DNA of 64,000 nucleotides from Thalassovita autumnalis (GTDB taxonomy: Bacteria; Pseudomonadota; Alphaproteobacteria; Rhodobacterales; Rhodobacteraceae). Below the pieces are notes generated by a model. It was not told the origin of the DNA. It ran no database searches and saw only the letters and a list, made by a program, of their open reading frames with translations. The position numbers were made by a program, and so were the translations under genes. The stretch spans positions 1-64,000 of the forward strand of contig NZ_CYSB01000024.1 of the NCBI RefSeq assembly GCF_001458255.1, written 5' to 3'. Below are positions 8,076 through 16,493 of this stretch, piece after piece (the first letter of the stretch is position 1; each line of letters opens with the position of its first letter).

Positions 8076-9008
8076 TCAGCCATGGCTGTGGTTTCCTTCC
8101 TTCTCAATTGCCGACAAATCGATCACGTCGGCACCACTCTCATCAAGGCAATGCGTCTCGATCTGAAGCGTGACGAAGAAGAACCCGTAGGTTTCGCGAA
8201 GCTGGGAATGCGCTTCTTCTAGTATGGTCTGTTGAGGGGCGCCTTCCGTGATACGCAAATGCGCTGAAAACACGTGCCGCCCGCTCGTCAGCGCCCAGGC
8301 ATGGGCGTGATGGACGTCTTCGACTCCTGAGAGCGCTTCCAGCGCACGTGAAACCTCTGGCAAGCTGACATCGGGCGGTGCGCCCTCCATTAACAGATGC
8401 GCCGCTTCCCTGAGAATCCCCCAACTGGCCCAGATCAGGACAAACCCGAATCCCATGCCCAGAAGCGGGTCGATCAGCAAGAAACCGGTATAGCGGATCA
8501 CCAGCGCGGTCACGATGATCAGAAGGCTGCCGACGAAGGTCTGGATGACATGCCAGAGCGCGCCCTTGGTGTTGAGATCGTCCTTGCTCTGCTTCCAGAT
8601 CAGGCCTAGCGATATGAACTCAGTGATGAGCCCGCCGGCGGCTGCGATCAGCATTGGGCCTGTCGGAAGATCGATCGGTGAGGAGAGACGCATAGCGGCC
8701 ATGGCGATGACGACGAGCGCCATGGCCAACAGAAACCCACCATTGACGAGCGCCCCGATGATCTCGGCGCGATACCAGCCGAAGCTGCGCTCCTCATCCG
8801 CGGGTCGCCGCGCCAGCTTTGCAGCCACGATAGCGACCAACACGCCTCCGACCGCCGAGAAAGTGTGAAAGGCGTCCGAGATCACGGCGATGGAACCGGT
8901 CCAGAGGCCTATCCCAAGCTCGATGACAAAATACACACCCGTCAGCCAAGCCGAAATCGCCAATCCGCGACCGCTGGTGGGCATGTGTCCCTGATGTCCG
9001 TTTGCCAT
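8076..9008 (-). CDS. Cation diffusion facilitator (CDF) family transporter
   Basis: A 310-residue inner-membrane proton/metal antiporter of the CDF family, with six predicted helices and a His-containing cytoplasmic tail (VEDVHHAHAW, ending NHSHG). ATG 9008 is preceded by GGAGG at good spacing. It follows the P-type ATPase by 22 bp on the same strand, so the two form one metal-export operon. The metal-site motifs are unusual. Helix 2 has SDAFHTFSAV, where CzcD-like proteins have HxxxD, and helix 5 has HVIQT instead of HxxxD. Both site A aspartates are thus replaced, so the substrate may not be Zn, or transport may be altered. Confidence 0.85.
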   Translation of the reverse strand: MANGHQGHMPTSGRGLAISAWLTGVYFVIELGIGLWTGSIAVISDAFHTFSAVGGVLVAIVAAKLARRPADEERSFGWYRAEIIGALVNGGFLLAMALVVIAMAAMRLSSPIDLPTGPMLIAAAGGLITEFISLGLIWKQSKDDLNTKGALWHVIQTFVGSLLIIVTALVIRYTGFLLIDPLLGMGFGFVLIWASWGILREAAHLLMEGAPPDVSLPEVSRALEALSGVEDVHHAHAWALTSGRHVFSAHLRITEGAPQQTILEEAHSQLRETYGFFFVTLQIETHCLDESGADVIDLSAIEKEGNHSHG

Positions 9009-9030
9009 GGGTTTTCCTCCTAAGCCACTA

Positions 9031-11388
9031 TCAAAGCCGCACCCGCCGCAGCCGCAGCGCATTCGAGATGACCGAGACAGATGACAGGCTCATCGCCGCG
9101 GCGGCGATCATTGGGGACAACAAAAGGCCGAAAACCGGGTAGAGAATACCGGCCGCGACCGGGACGCCGGCGGCGTTGTACGCGAAGGCAAAAAACAGGT
9201 TCTGCTTGATGTTGCGCAACGTCGCCGTGGCGAGTTTGCGCGCCCGCACGATACCCACCAAGTCACCGCCGAGAAGGGTGATCCCGGCACTTTCGACGGC
9301 CACGTCAGCCCCGGTTCCCATGGCAATGCCGACATCGGCTGCCGCGAGGGCAGGGGCATCGTTCACCCCGTCGCCGGCCATGGCGATATGGGCCCCGTTG
9401 CTGCGCAGTTCCTCGACCAAGGCCTTCTTGTCCTCTGGCAAAACGCCGGCGCGCACCTCGTCGATGCCAAGTTTTCCAGCTACGGCCTCCGCGGTGCGCT
9501 GGTTGTCGCCTGTCGCCATGATGACGCGTAGACCCAGCGTGTGCAGGTCCCGGATGGCACCTGCGGTCGTCTCCTTGATCGGATCGGCGACGGCAACAAT
9601 TCCGGAGAGCGCGTCGTCGACCGCGATATACATCGCCGTTTTCCCGTCGCTGCGCAGACCGTTGGCGGTCTCGTCAGTCGATGTCGTGTCGAGGCCCAGT
9701 TGCTGCATCATGGCCGGGTTCCCGAGCGCGACCTTGCGTCCATCCACGACGCCTTGGACACCCTTGCCAGTGACGGCCTCGAATTGCTCGGCCAGCGACA
9801 AAGCTATGCCACGCTCCTGTGCCCCTTCGACAATGGCTTCGGCCAGCGGGTGTTCTGACCCGCGTTCAAGTGCCGCGGCAAGCGCCAGGACCTCTTTTTC
9901 ATCCCAGTCCGCAAAAGCTATTACATCGGTCAGCTTCGGTTTGCCGAGGGTCAGGGTGCCGGTCTTGTCAACGATTACGGTATCGACGCGCGCCATTCTC
10001 TCCAAGGCTTCGGCATCCTTGATGAGAACGCCGGCCTGCGCTCCGCGCCCGGCGGCGGTTGTAATCGAAATCGGCGTTGCCAGACCGAGGGCGCAAGGGC
10101 AGGCGATGATCAGAACCGACACCGAAGCGGCAATTGCAAAGACCAGCGCCGGGCTCGGGCCAAATGCCAACCAGAAAAGGAATGCGGCAATCGAAATGAC
10201 CACAACAGTGGGCACGAAGATTGAGGAGACCTTGTCGGCGAGACCCTGAATCGGAGCGCGGGAGCGTCGCGCGCCGGCGACCATGTCCACGATCTGGGCC
10301 AGAACGGTGTCTGCGCCAACCTGGGTGGCGCGGATGGCGATGGTGCCGTTCTTGTTGATAGTGCCGCCGGTGACCCGGTCATGTTCGGTCTTTTCGACCG
10401 GCACTGGCTCGCCGGTGAGCATGCTTTCGTCGATCGACGTCCGGCCATCGACAACCGCGCCATCGACCGGAACGCTGTCACCAGGACGGACGCGGAGCAG
10501 ATCGCCTTCGACGATGTTTTCAAGCGGTGCGTCATATTCCGTACCATCGGGCAGGATTCGGCGCGCCGTTTTGGGCGCCAGATCGAGAAGAGCGCGAATG
10601 GCATCGCCCGTTCGTTCCCGCGCCCGCAATTCCAGCACCTGGCCGACGAAGATCAGCGCCACGATGACCACGGCGGCTTCGAAATACGTACCCACGGATT
10701 CGCCTGCGCGGTACTCATCGGGAAAGAGGCCGGGGAGAAACGTTGCAAAGAGCGAGTAGATATAGGCCGCACCCACCCCGAGCGAGATCAGCGTCCACAT
10801 GTTCGGCGACATGTTCCCGATCGACTCCCAGCCGCGCTGGAAGAAAGGCCGCGCTGCCCAGAAAATGATGGGCGTTGCCAGGAGAAACTCCACATAGGTT
10901 GCAACCTGGTGCCCGATCCAGTCTCGCACTGGCAGGTCGACCAGTTCGCCCATTGTCAGGATGACCAGGGGAACCGCTGCCGCAGCGCTGATCCACATGC
11001 GCCGGGTGAAATCGGTGAGTTCCTCGCTCGGCTCGTCCGAAGGCACCATCGGCTCCAGCGCCATGCCGCAGATCGGGCAGGCGCCAGGTTCGTCGCGGAT
11101 AACTTCGGGGTGCATCGGGCAGGTCCATTGCGCGCCCGGCTGAACCTGTTGGCCCACTTTCTCAGCGTTGCCCGATGCAAAGAACCAGGGATCGGTCTCA
11201 AACTTGATCTGGCAACTATCCGAGCAAAAGAAGTACTCTAGATCGTTGAATTCCGCTCTTTTGGTCTCGGCGGAAATCTCGATCTCCATGCCGCAAACGG
11301 GATCAAGGACGGTGTCAGCGCCAGGTTGCCTTTTGTCCGAACCGTGTTCGTGCCCATGGTGGTGGTGATGGTTCATATGGTCGGCCAT
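9031..11388 (-). CDS. Heavy-metal (copper) P1B-type ATPase with YHS and metal-binding N-terminal domains
   Basis: A 785-residue inner-membrane ATPase expected to pump Cu (or Ag) out of the cytoplasm. The N-terminus is His-rich ([13 protein letters not shown]), then a YHS domain (DPVCGMEIE), then a zinc-ribbon-like module (CPMHPEV...CPICGM). The membrane core has the CPC motif ([13 protein letters not shown]). The cytoplasmic loops carry DKTGTLTLG, the SEHPLAEA motif and [13 protein letters not shown] 11388 has an AGGAG site 7 bases upstream. It is preceded by a MerR-type promoter at 11411-11441 and followed by the CDF gene. The N-terminal domain set resembles CopB/SilP-like ATPases rather than HMA-bearing CopA. 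Confidence 0.92.
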   Translation of the reverse strand: MADHMNHHHHHGHEHGSDKRQPGADTVLDPVCGMEIEISAETKRAEFNDLEYFFCSDSCQIKFETDPWFFASGNAEKVGQQVQPGAQWTCPMHPEVIRDEPGACPICGMALEPMVPSDEPSEELTDFTRRMWISAAAAVPLVILTMGELVDLPVRDWIGHQVATYVEFLLATPIIFWAARPFFQRGWESIGNMSPNMWTLISLGVGAAYIYSLFATFLPGLFPDEYRAGESVGTYFEAAVVIVALIFVGQVLELRARERTGDAIRALLDLAPKTARRILPDGTEYDAPLENIVEGDLLRVRPGDSVPVDGAVVDGRTSIDESMLTGEPVPVEKTEHDRVTGGTINKNGTIAIRATQVGADTVLAQIVDMVAGARRSRAPIQGLADKVSSIFVPTVVVISIAAFLFWLAFGPSPALVFAIAASVSVLIIACPCALGLATPISITTAAGRGAQAGVLIKDAEALERMARVDTVIVDKTGTLTLGKPKLTDVIAFADWDEKEVLALAAALERGSEHPLAEAIVEGAQERGIALSLAEQFEAVTGKGVQGVVDGRKVALGNPAMMQQLGLDTTSTDETANGLRSDGKTAMYIAVDDALSGIVAVADPIKETTAGAIRDLHTLGLRVIMATGDNQRTAEAVAGKLGIDEVRAGVLPEDKKALVEELRSNGAHIAMAGDGVNDAPALAAADVGIAMGTGADVAVESAGITLLGGDLVGIVRARKLATATLRNIKQNLFFAFAYNAAGVPVAAGILYPVFGLLLSPMIAAAAMSLSSVSVISNALRLRRVRL

Positions 11389-11410
11389 CGATTTCTCCTG
11401 TCTTTCCGAA

Positions 11411-11441
11411 AAGGTGGCGCCTCCAGTCACTGGAAGGTCAA
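11411..11441 (-). promoter_or_regulatory. CueR/MerR-type promoter-operator of the P-type ATPase-CDF operon
   Basis: On the minus strand TTGACC (11441-11436) is followed by the dyad CCTTCCAGTGACTGGAGG. A weak -10 (CACCTT, 11416-11411) lies 19 bases from the -35. A 19-bp spacer with a dyad between the boxes is the hallmark of MerR-family activation. The dyad closely resembles CueR operators. The likely regulator is the CueR-like protein at 34410. Confidence 0.7.
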
Positions 11442-11513
11442 CGGGAGAACTGTAACAATTGGTATCGAGCGGCTTCCCAGAGCGCATTATTCTTTTAATT
11501 CAGTTGTTTATGA

Positions 11514-12182
11514 TCAGGCCTGGTGGCGATCATCTGATCGGCTGCGTCTGAGTGCGATGATTAGAAGAGGCATTGCGGTGAGAAAACCAAGCCCGAGCGT
11601 CAGCCATTCCGCCGCACCAAAATCGCCGGACATGGCCTCGCTGCCAAAATGAGCCAGCACGAAACTGGCGGGAATGATCCCTGCGAATGTCGCAAGCATG
11701 AACCGCCAGAGATGAAGGCCACTCAGCCCCGCCGCGTAACTCATCGCATCGAAAGAAATGAATGGAAGCAACCGGCTTGAAAACACGATCACGGTGAGTG
11801 CGTTTTGCGAGCCGAGCAGCCCGTAGTCTGCCTTGCTCCCAAGCACCTTCACAACAGCGTCTCTTCCCAGATGGCGCGTGACCAAAAACGCGATCATCGC
11901 TCCCAGTTCGGAACCGATTGCGACATAGGCGGCGCCGGCGTAGTGACCGTAGGCTGCTCCAGCGGCCAATGCGATCGGGGCGCTCGGAATCGGGCTGGCG
12001 ACCACTGCAACAATCATCAAGAGAATTATGAGAGCTGGGCCAATGACCCCGATGTCTGAGACAAAGTGCTCAACTGTTTCGCGATCAAAAGAGCTAAACT
12101 GCTCTGGAGACCAGGCGAGCAAGAGGAGACCCAGTGCAAAGAAGGTCAACACATACAGGATCGGTCGGATTCGTTGGTTCAA
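11514..12182 (-). CDS. TVP38/TMEM64 (VTT/DedA-related) membrane protein
   Basis: A 222-residue polytopic inner-membrane protein with about six hydrophobic segments. The central motif region (GAAYGHYAGAAYVAIGSELGAMIAFLVTRHLGRD and FSSRLLPFISFDAMSYAAGLSGL) is diagnostic of the VTT domain. Members are thought to act in lipid flipping or membrane homeostasis, and are frequent in metal-resistance clusters (for example next to mercuric reductase), but the role there is not known. It lies upstream of, and on the same strand as, the P-type ATPase, separated by that gene's own promoter. Confidence 0.85.
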   Translation of the reverse strand: MNQRIRPILYVLTFFALGLLLLAWSPEQFSSFDRETVEHFVSDIGVIGPALIILLMIVAVVASPIPSAPIALAAGAAYGHYAGAAYVAIGSELGAMIAFLVTRHLGRDAVVKVLGSKADYGLLGSQNALTVIVFSSRLLPFISFDAMSYAAGLSGLHLWRFMLATFAGIIPASFVLAHFGSEAMSGDFGAAEWLTLGLGFLTAMPLLIIALRRSRSDDRHQA

Positions 12183-12245
12183 CCTGTTTCCCTGGTTTTT
12201 GATTTTATCCTCTTAACTTTGTACTTCGCCGCCGTATCGCTTTTT

Positions 12246-12713
12246 TCAAAGGAGTGCGGCGGGCAAAACGGCCAAGGCTTCGTTCATCGACACAACCGGA
12301 AGACCTGCGGCTATCCAACCCGGGCCGAGACGGTTTCCGAGCATCCCTTCCGATACGTCGACAAATCCCGCATGACCGGCTTGCCGCAGAGCATTCATGA
12401 CAGCGCCAGACCGTCCGCCAGTTGCGCAGATCAGGGCAACGGTTCGGCCTTCTGCCAATTGCCGCGTTGCGAACAGCCGTTCAGGGAACCGCTTTTCGTG
12501 CATGCTGACCAACCAGGCACCCTGGGCGACTCCGGTTTCCCGCCATTCTTCACGGGATCGGATATCCAAGAGCCTAACCTGATCCTCCAGCAAAGCCGCG
12601 TGCGCTTGCTTGGTTGACCAGACTTTGCGGCTTTGAGCCAGCACAGTTGTTGCGAATGACTGAGGGGAGATTGCGGCTGACATCGCAAGGAATGTTCGGC
12701 GATCAAATCTCAT
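12246..12713 (-). CDS. Exported rhodanese-like protein
   Basis: A 155-residue protein with an N-terminal twin-arginine-like signal (RFDRRTFLAMSAAIS, cleavage near VLA-QS). The rest is one rhodanese domain with the active-site loop CATGGRS, so the catalytic Cys is present. Periplasmic rhodaneses can handle sulfane sulfur; here sulfur or thiol chemistry around copper is an inference. ATG 12713 is preferred over an upstream TTG (12734) because AGAGGA lies nine bases before it. It is followed by the TVP38 gene and preceded closely by a DUF302 gene. Confidence 0.8.
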   Translation of the reverse strand: MRFDRRTFLAMSAAISPQSFATTVLAQSRKVWSTKQAHAALLEDQVRLLDIRSREEWRETGVAQGAWLVSMHEKRFPERLFATRQLAEGRTVALICATGGRSGAVMNALRQAGHAGFVDVSEGMLGNRLGPGWIAAGLPVVSMNEALAVLPAALL

Positions 12714-12737
12714 TGCGAATTGTCCTCTTAACAACGA

Positions 12738-13124
12738 TCAAGCCTTTTCTACCGCCTCAATCAGCATTTCGCGTACCTCCCCGGCAATTGCGTGCAGGTC
12801 CCGGTTGTCCACGGCGGCCATTGACGCGACCGGATCGACAGCGCTAATTTCCGTTCCGCCTTCGAGGCTTCGCAGAATCACATTACAAGGCAGCATGGCC
12901 CCGATCCGAGCCTCGATACCCAGAGCCTGATTCGCCATGTTCGGGTTGCATGCGCCGAGAATGCGATACCCATCCATATCTACGCCGATCTTATTTTTCA
13001 TCGTCTCCTTCACATCGATCTCGGTCAGGACACCAAATCCCCGCTCCTTCAGCGCCTCACGAATTCGCATATCTGCGTCATCAATGTGAACTCCAGACAA
13101 TAGCCGGTCGTATGTGTAGCTCAT
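12738..13124 (-). CDS. DUF302 family protein
   Basis: A 128-residue protein, ATG 13124 preceded by GGAG. It matches DUF302: YDRLLSGVHIDDADMRIREALKERGFGVLTEIDVKETMKNKIGVD, then the conserved ILGACNPNMANQAL and GAMLPCNVILR segments, each with one Cys. DUF302 proteins are small dimeric folds with unknown biochemical role that recur in heavy-metal and sulfur gene sets. It lies 24 bp upstream of the rhodanese start, so the two are probably cotranscribed. Confidence 0.85.
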   Translation of the reverse strand: MSYTYDRLLSGVHIDDADMRIREALKERGFGVLTEIDVKETMKNKIGVDMDGYRILGACNPNMANQALGIEARIGAMLPCNVILRSLEGGTEISAVDPVASMAAVDNRDLHAIAGEVREMLIEAVEKA

Positions 13125-13190
13125 TCTATACTCCAGATTAGAAGTTGCCCTGATCAAGCGAAAAGGGATAAAACGCTCGACCAGGGCGGG

Positions 13191-13208
13191 AAAACCGCGT
13201 TACCGCGG
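13191..13208 (-). terminator. Intrinsic terminator of the EF-hand gene
   Basis: On the minus strand the sequence just after the EF-hand stop codon is a CCGCG/CGCGG hairpin with a short loop, followed by TTTT. It separates the EF-hand gene from DUF302 and the rhodanese. Confidence 0.6.
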
Positions 13209-13209
13209 A

Positions 13210-13806
13210 TCAGTTTTCCTCGGTGCTCGTGTCAGCTCCATCCATCATCGCGCCCGGCTTCATGTTCCCGCGCATCATGGTCATGCGCTCCATCTTGTCG
13301 GCCGGCGCCGTCATCTCACCAGCGGTCACCTTGCCGTCGCCATCCGCATCGAGATGCTGAAATCGGTCAACCATGGCTTCGCGGATCATGGAACTGTGCA
13401 GCATCTCGAACTCTTCGATCGAGAGAGTGCTGTCGCCGTTCGCATCAAAGCTCGAATGCATCGCTTGAAGTTGCCCGTGCGCTTCTTCCGATGTGACATT
13501 GCCGTCACCGTCTGCGTCGAACTTGGCCATCATCGGACCCATCATGCCCGACATGCCGCTGTTGCCCATCATGCCCATTTGACCCATGCCGGTACCGCCC
13601 ATCATGCCAGCGTGCATGCGCATCATCATTTGCATCATGTTATGCCCGCCGCCATTCATCATGTTGTGCCCGCCGCCTTTCATCCCGGCACCCGGCCCGG
13701 CATTCGGTGCGTTGGCACCATGGCCGTGTCCAGTGTCGGCGAACGCAATACCGGCTGATGCTGTCGAAAGAACGATGGTTACTGCAAGAACGGAGATCTT
13801 TTTCAT
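13210..13806 (-). CDS. Secreted Met-rich EF-hand protein
   Basis: A 198-residue exported protein with a Sec signal peptide (KKISVLAVTIVLSTASAGIAFA). Residues ~24-93 are Gly/Met/His-rich (GGGHNMMNGGGHNMMQMMMR), a composition typical of periplasmic Cu(I)/Ag(I) binding segments. Three EF-hand loops follow: DADGDGNVTSEE, DANGDSTLSIEE and DADGDGKVTAGE, which should bind Ca. The start is ATG 13806 with GAGGA five bases upstream. It is divergent from the two-component system at 13979, which may control it. It is probably a metal-buffering periplasmic protein; its exact role is unknown. Confidence 0.85.
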   Translation of the reverse strand: MKKISVLAVTIVLSTASAGIAFADTGHGHGANAPNAGPGAGMKGGGHNMMNGGGHNMMQMMMRMHAGMMGGTGMGQMGMMGNSGMSGMMGPMMAKFDADGDGNVTSEEAHGQLQAMHSSFDANGDSTLSIEEFEMLHSSMIREAMVDRFQHLDADGDGKVTAGEMTAPADKMERMTMMRGNMKPGAMMDGADTSTEEN

Positions 13807-13978
13807 TGTTTCCTCACGTGTTTGGTTTCGATGTCTTTCAGTTCGGTATGAGAAATCGAATTTTGAATGGCCTGCACGGAGCGTTTTGTAATGGCCTGTC
13901 GCAAGACCCGTGAGTTGATACAATTGGTGACAAAATAGGCCCTGACCCTTCGAAACCGCACTGATTAAAAGGAAAAAC

Positions 13979-14701
13979 ATGTCCGAGGCACCGCATATCC
14001 TGGTGGTCGATGACCACAAAGAAATTCGAGAGAGCGTATCGCGCTTTCTCGAAAAGAACGGCATGCGCGCGACTGCTGCAAAAGACGCGCATGACATGGA
14101 CGCCAAACTCGCCTTGGGACATTTCGATCTCATTGTGCTTGACGTCATGATGCCGGGAGAAAGTGGTCTCTCGGCTTGCCAACGGCTTTCTGCAGATCGC
14201 AGTTTGCCGATCATCTTGCTAACGGCTCTCGGTGAGGAGACGGACCGGATCGTCGGGCTTGAGATCGGAGCTGATGACTATGTGAGCAAGCCATTCAACC
14301 CCCGCGAATTACTCGCTCGCATCAAGGCTGTGCTTCGGCGATCCGAGCGACCGGAAATGCACGCCGGTGACTTCGCAGGTAAAAAAGTGCACTTCGCACA
14401 TCTGACGCTTGATACCGACAGGCACGTCCTAATCGATGAAACTGGCTTAGAAACACCTCTGACCACTTCGGATTTCAAATTGTTGACGGTTCTTCTCGAA
14501 CGGGCGCGCATGGTGCTCAGCCGAGAACAACTGCTGGACTTGACTGCGGGTCGAATGGCCGGGCCGCTTGATAGAACGATCGACAACCAGATTAGCCGGC
14601 TGCGCCGAAAAATCGAACCTGACATTCTCCGACCGAAGATCATCACCACGGTTAGAAATGGCGGGTATTGCCTTGCGGCGGATGCCGAGGTTCTCGAATG
14701 A
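13979..14701 (+). CDS. OmpR-family response regulator
   Basis: A 240-residue two-component regulator. The receiver domain has the acidic pocket (VVDDHKE), the phospho-acceptor Asp in LIVLDVMMPGESG, and the conserved Lys in YVSKPFNPRE. The C-terminal ~100 residues are a winged-helix DNA-binding domain (LSREQLLDLTAGR, NQISRLRRKIE). Its stop codon overlaps the start of the sensor kinase (ATGA). Divergent to the Met-rich EF-hand gene across a 172-bp region, and upstream of a ccm operon. By context it probably responds to envelope copper, like CusR/CopR; no binding box was confirmed. Confidence 0.92.
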   Translation: MSEAPHILVVDDHKEIRESVSRFLEKNGMRATAAKDAHDMDAKLALGHFDLIVLDVMMPGESGLSACQRLSADRSLPIILLTALGEETDRIVGLEIGADDYVSKPFNPRELLARIKAVLRRSERPEMHAGDFAGKKVHFAHLTLDTDRHVLIDETGLETPLTTSDFKLLTVLLERARMVLSREQLLDLTAGRMAGPLDRTIDNQISRLRRKIEPDILRPKIITTVRNGGYCLAADAEVLE

Positions 14702-16104
14702 TGCGGTGGCCATTCAACACATTGCGCGTTCAGTTGGTCTTGTTGGTCGTGGCAGCGTTAGCCGCCGCGCAGATCATCAGTCTTTGGCTCTTTGTCGATG
14801 AGCGAAGCCTTGCGATCCGGGCAGCCTTCGGGTTCGAAGCGGCCGGAAGAGCCGCAAACGTCGCGCGGCTTATCGACGAAGCGCCGCCGGATTTACATGC
14901 CTCGATTTTGCGTGCAGCCAACTCCCCCTTAGTTCGCTTCGACATGTCGGACAAGCCGATCGTGACGCATACTGGTCACTCCGATGGCGGATTGGTCGAA
15001 GCCCGTGTCAGGGCTTTACTTGGTGATACCTACAGCCGCGACATCCGCGTCGAGTTGCATCAAATCGAAGGGCAGATTCTGCCGCTGCCGCATTTGTCGG
15101 AAGAAATGGCCGAAATGCACATGGCCATGATGCGGGGAGAGCTGTCGGCCGTTGAGATGAACCTTTCTATCGCCATTTCAGGCGGGCAGTGGCTGAATGT
15201 GGGCACGAGGTTCGAACGGCCACCGCTTCAATGGCCACTGTTTTCAACCCTGACATTCGCGCTTACTGCGGCGGTGCTCTTGATTGTCGTCTTTTGGTTT
15301 TTGCTGTCACGCCTAACAGGTCCGTTGCAACGACTGGTGAAGGCGGCTGATGCCCTTGGCAGAGGTGAAGACGTGGCTGATTTGCCGATGTCGGGGCCCA
15401 AAGAGGTGCGCGATCTCACAACAGCATTTAATCGAATGCAAGATCGCCTTACGCGCTATGTCGCTGATCGGACAAGGCTGCTTGCCGCCCTGGGGCATGA
15501 TTTGCGTTCACCGCTGACGGCTCTGCGTGTTCGAGCTGAAATGGTGGAAGAAGCGGAAACGCGCGACAGTCTTGTGACCTCGATCGAAGAAATGCAGACC
15601 ATGGTCGACGCAACGCTTACATTTGCACGCGGGCTGACCGGATCTGAAGAAGCAGTCGAGGTGGACGTCGGCGAGTTTCTGTCGACGCTTCGCATCGATA
15701 TGGTCGAGCAATTCGAGCTCGAAACAGGTGCAAGCATACATGCGCTTGTTCGTCCGAGCGCTTTTCGGCGCGCTCTTCGCAATGTCATCGAGAATGCGGT
15801 TCGTTATGGGAAGAGTGCTCGCGTTAGCTACACGGTCCGAAAGAGTGATCTTCTGATTTTCGTCGATGACTCAGGGCCAGGCATCCGGGCAACCGAACTG
15901 GAGCGCGTTTTCGATCCGTTCTATCGGCTTGAAGAATCGCGATCTCTCGAAACAGGTGGGCATGGTCTCGGACTTGCCATCGCCCGCACGATCATCCGCG
16001 CGCATGGCGGCGATATTTCACTGGCAAACCTGGAAGAAAGCGGAGTGCGAGCCAGCATCGCTATCCCTCTCGCTGGCGATGCCATTCAAGGAGAAGAGGA
16101 ATGA
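14698..16104 (+). CDS. EnvZ-like sensor histidine kinase with Met/His-rich periplasmic loop
   Basis: A 468-residue membrane kinase. Two transmembrane segments (about residues 10-30 and 185-205) flank a periplasmic domain. This is followed by HAMP, the H-box LGHDLRSPLTALR, and N, G1 and G2 boxes (NVIENAVRYG, DDSGPGI, GGHGLGLAIA). The periplasmic domain contains LSEEMAEMHMAMMRGE, a Met/His cluster suited to Cu(I) binding, so copper sensing is a reasonable inference. ATG 14698 overlaps the regulator stop. It is followed four bases later by a small SHOCT protein. Confidence 0.92.
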   Translation: MMRWPFNTLRVQLVLLVVAALAAAQIISLWLFVDERSLAIRAAFGFEAAGRAANVARLIDEAPPDLHASILRAANSPLVRFDMSDKPIVTHTGHSDGGLVEARVRALLGDTYSRDIRVELHQIEGQILPLPHLSEEMAEMHMAMMRGELSAVEMNLSIAISGGQWLNVGTRFERPPLQWPLFSTLTFALTAAVLLIVVFWFLLSRLTGPLQRLVKAADALGRGEDVADLPMSGPKEVRDLTTAFNRMQDRLTRYVADRTRLLAALGHDLRSPLTALRVRAEMVEEAETRDSLVTSIEEMQTMVDATLTFARGLTGSEEAVEVDVGEFLSTLRIDMVEQFELETGASIHALVRPSAFRRALRNVIENAVRYGKSARVSYTVRKSDLLIFVDDSGPGIRATELERVFDPFYRLEESRSLETGGHGLGLAIARTIIRAHGGDISLANLEESGVRASIAIPLAGDAIQGEEE

Positions 16105-16108
16105 AGAA

Positions 16109-16426
16109 ATGCGATTTTTCAATATGTTGTCCACATCTACGACGGCTCTCTTGCCATCCATCGTGCTCGCAGATCAGCGAAGTGACGGGCCGTGGGACTA
16201 TGGTCACATGATGTGGGGTGGAGGGTATGGAATGTTTGGCGGTTTGATGATGCTGGTTTTCTGGGGACTGGTCATCTTTCTGATTGTGGTTGCAGTCCGC
16301 CGGTTCACCAATGGGAACAGCGCTCCCAAACAGCCGGACGCGCTGGATATTTTGAGGGACCGCTTCGCGAAAGGCGAAATCGACGAGGAGGAATTCCAGA
16401 AGCGCAAAAGCACCCTGGAAAGCTGA
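16109..16426 (+). CDS. Small membrane protein with SHOCT domain
   Basis: A 105-residue protein: short N-terminal signal-like segment, a Met/Gly/Trp-rich stretch (YGHMMWGGGYGMFGGLMM), one transmembrane helix (VFWGLVIFLIVVAVRRF), and a C-terminal SHOCT motif (DALDILRDRFAKGEIDEEEFQKRKSTL). SHOCT is a short oligomerisation motif often placed at the end of membrane proteins. Start ATG 16109 follows a GAGGA eight bases away, right after the sensor kinase stop. Similar small proteins are common in copper islands; the function is unknown. Confidence 0.8.
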   Translation: MRFFNMLSTSTTALLPSIVLADQRSDGPWDYGHMMWGGGYGMFGGLMMLVFWGLVIFLIVVAVRRFTNGNSAPKQPDALDILRDRFAKGEIDEEEFQKRKSTLES

Positions 16427-16493
16427 ACCCCGACTCCACACCGTACTTTGAGCTTCAACCCCGCAACCGAACACATACGAATTGGAAGACACC

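Noticed and set aside
9176-10249. Plus-strand frame of 357 codons inside the P-type ATPase gene
   Set aside because: Ser/Ala/Arg/Pro-rich shadow of a clearly assigned gene.
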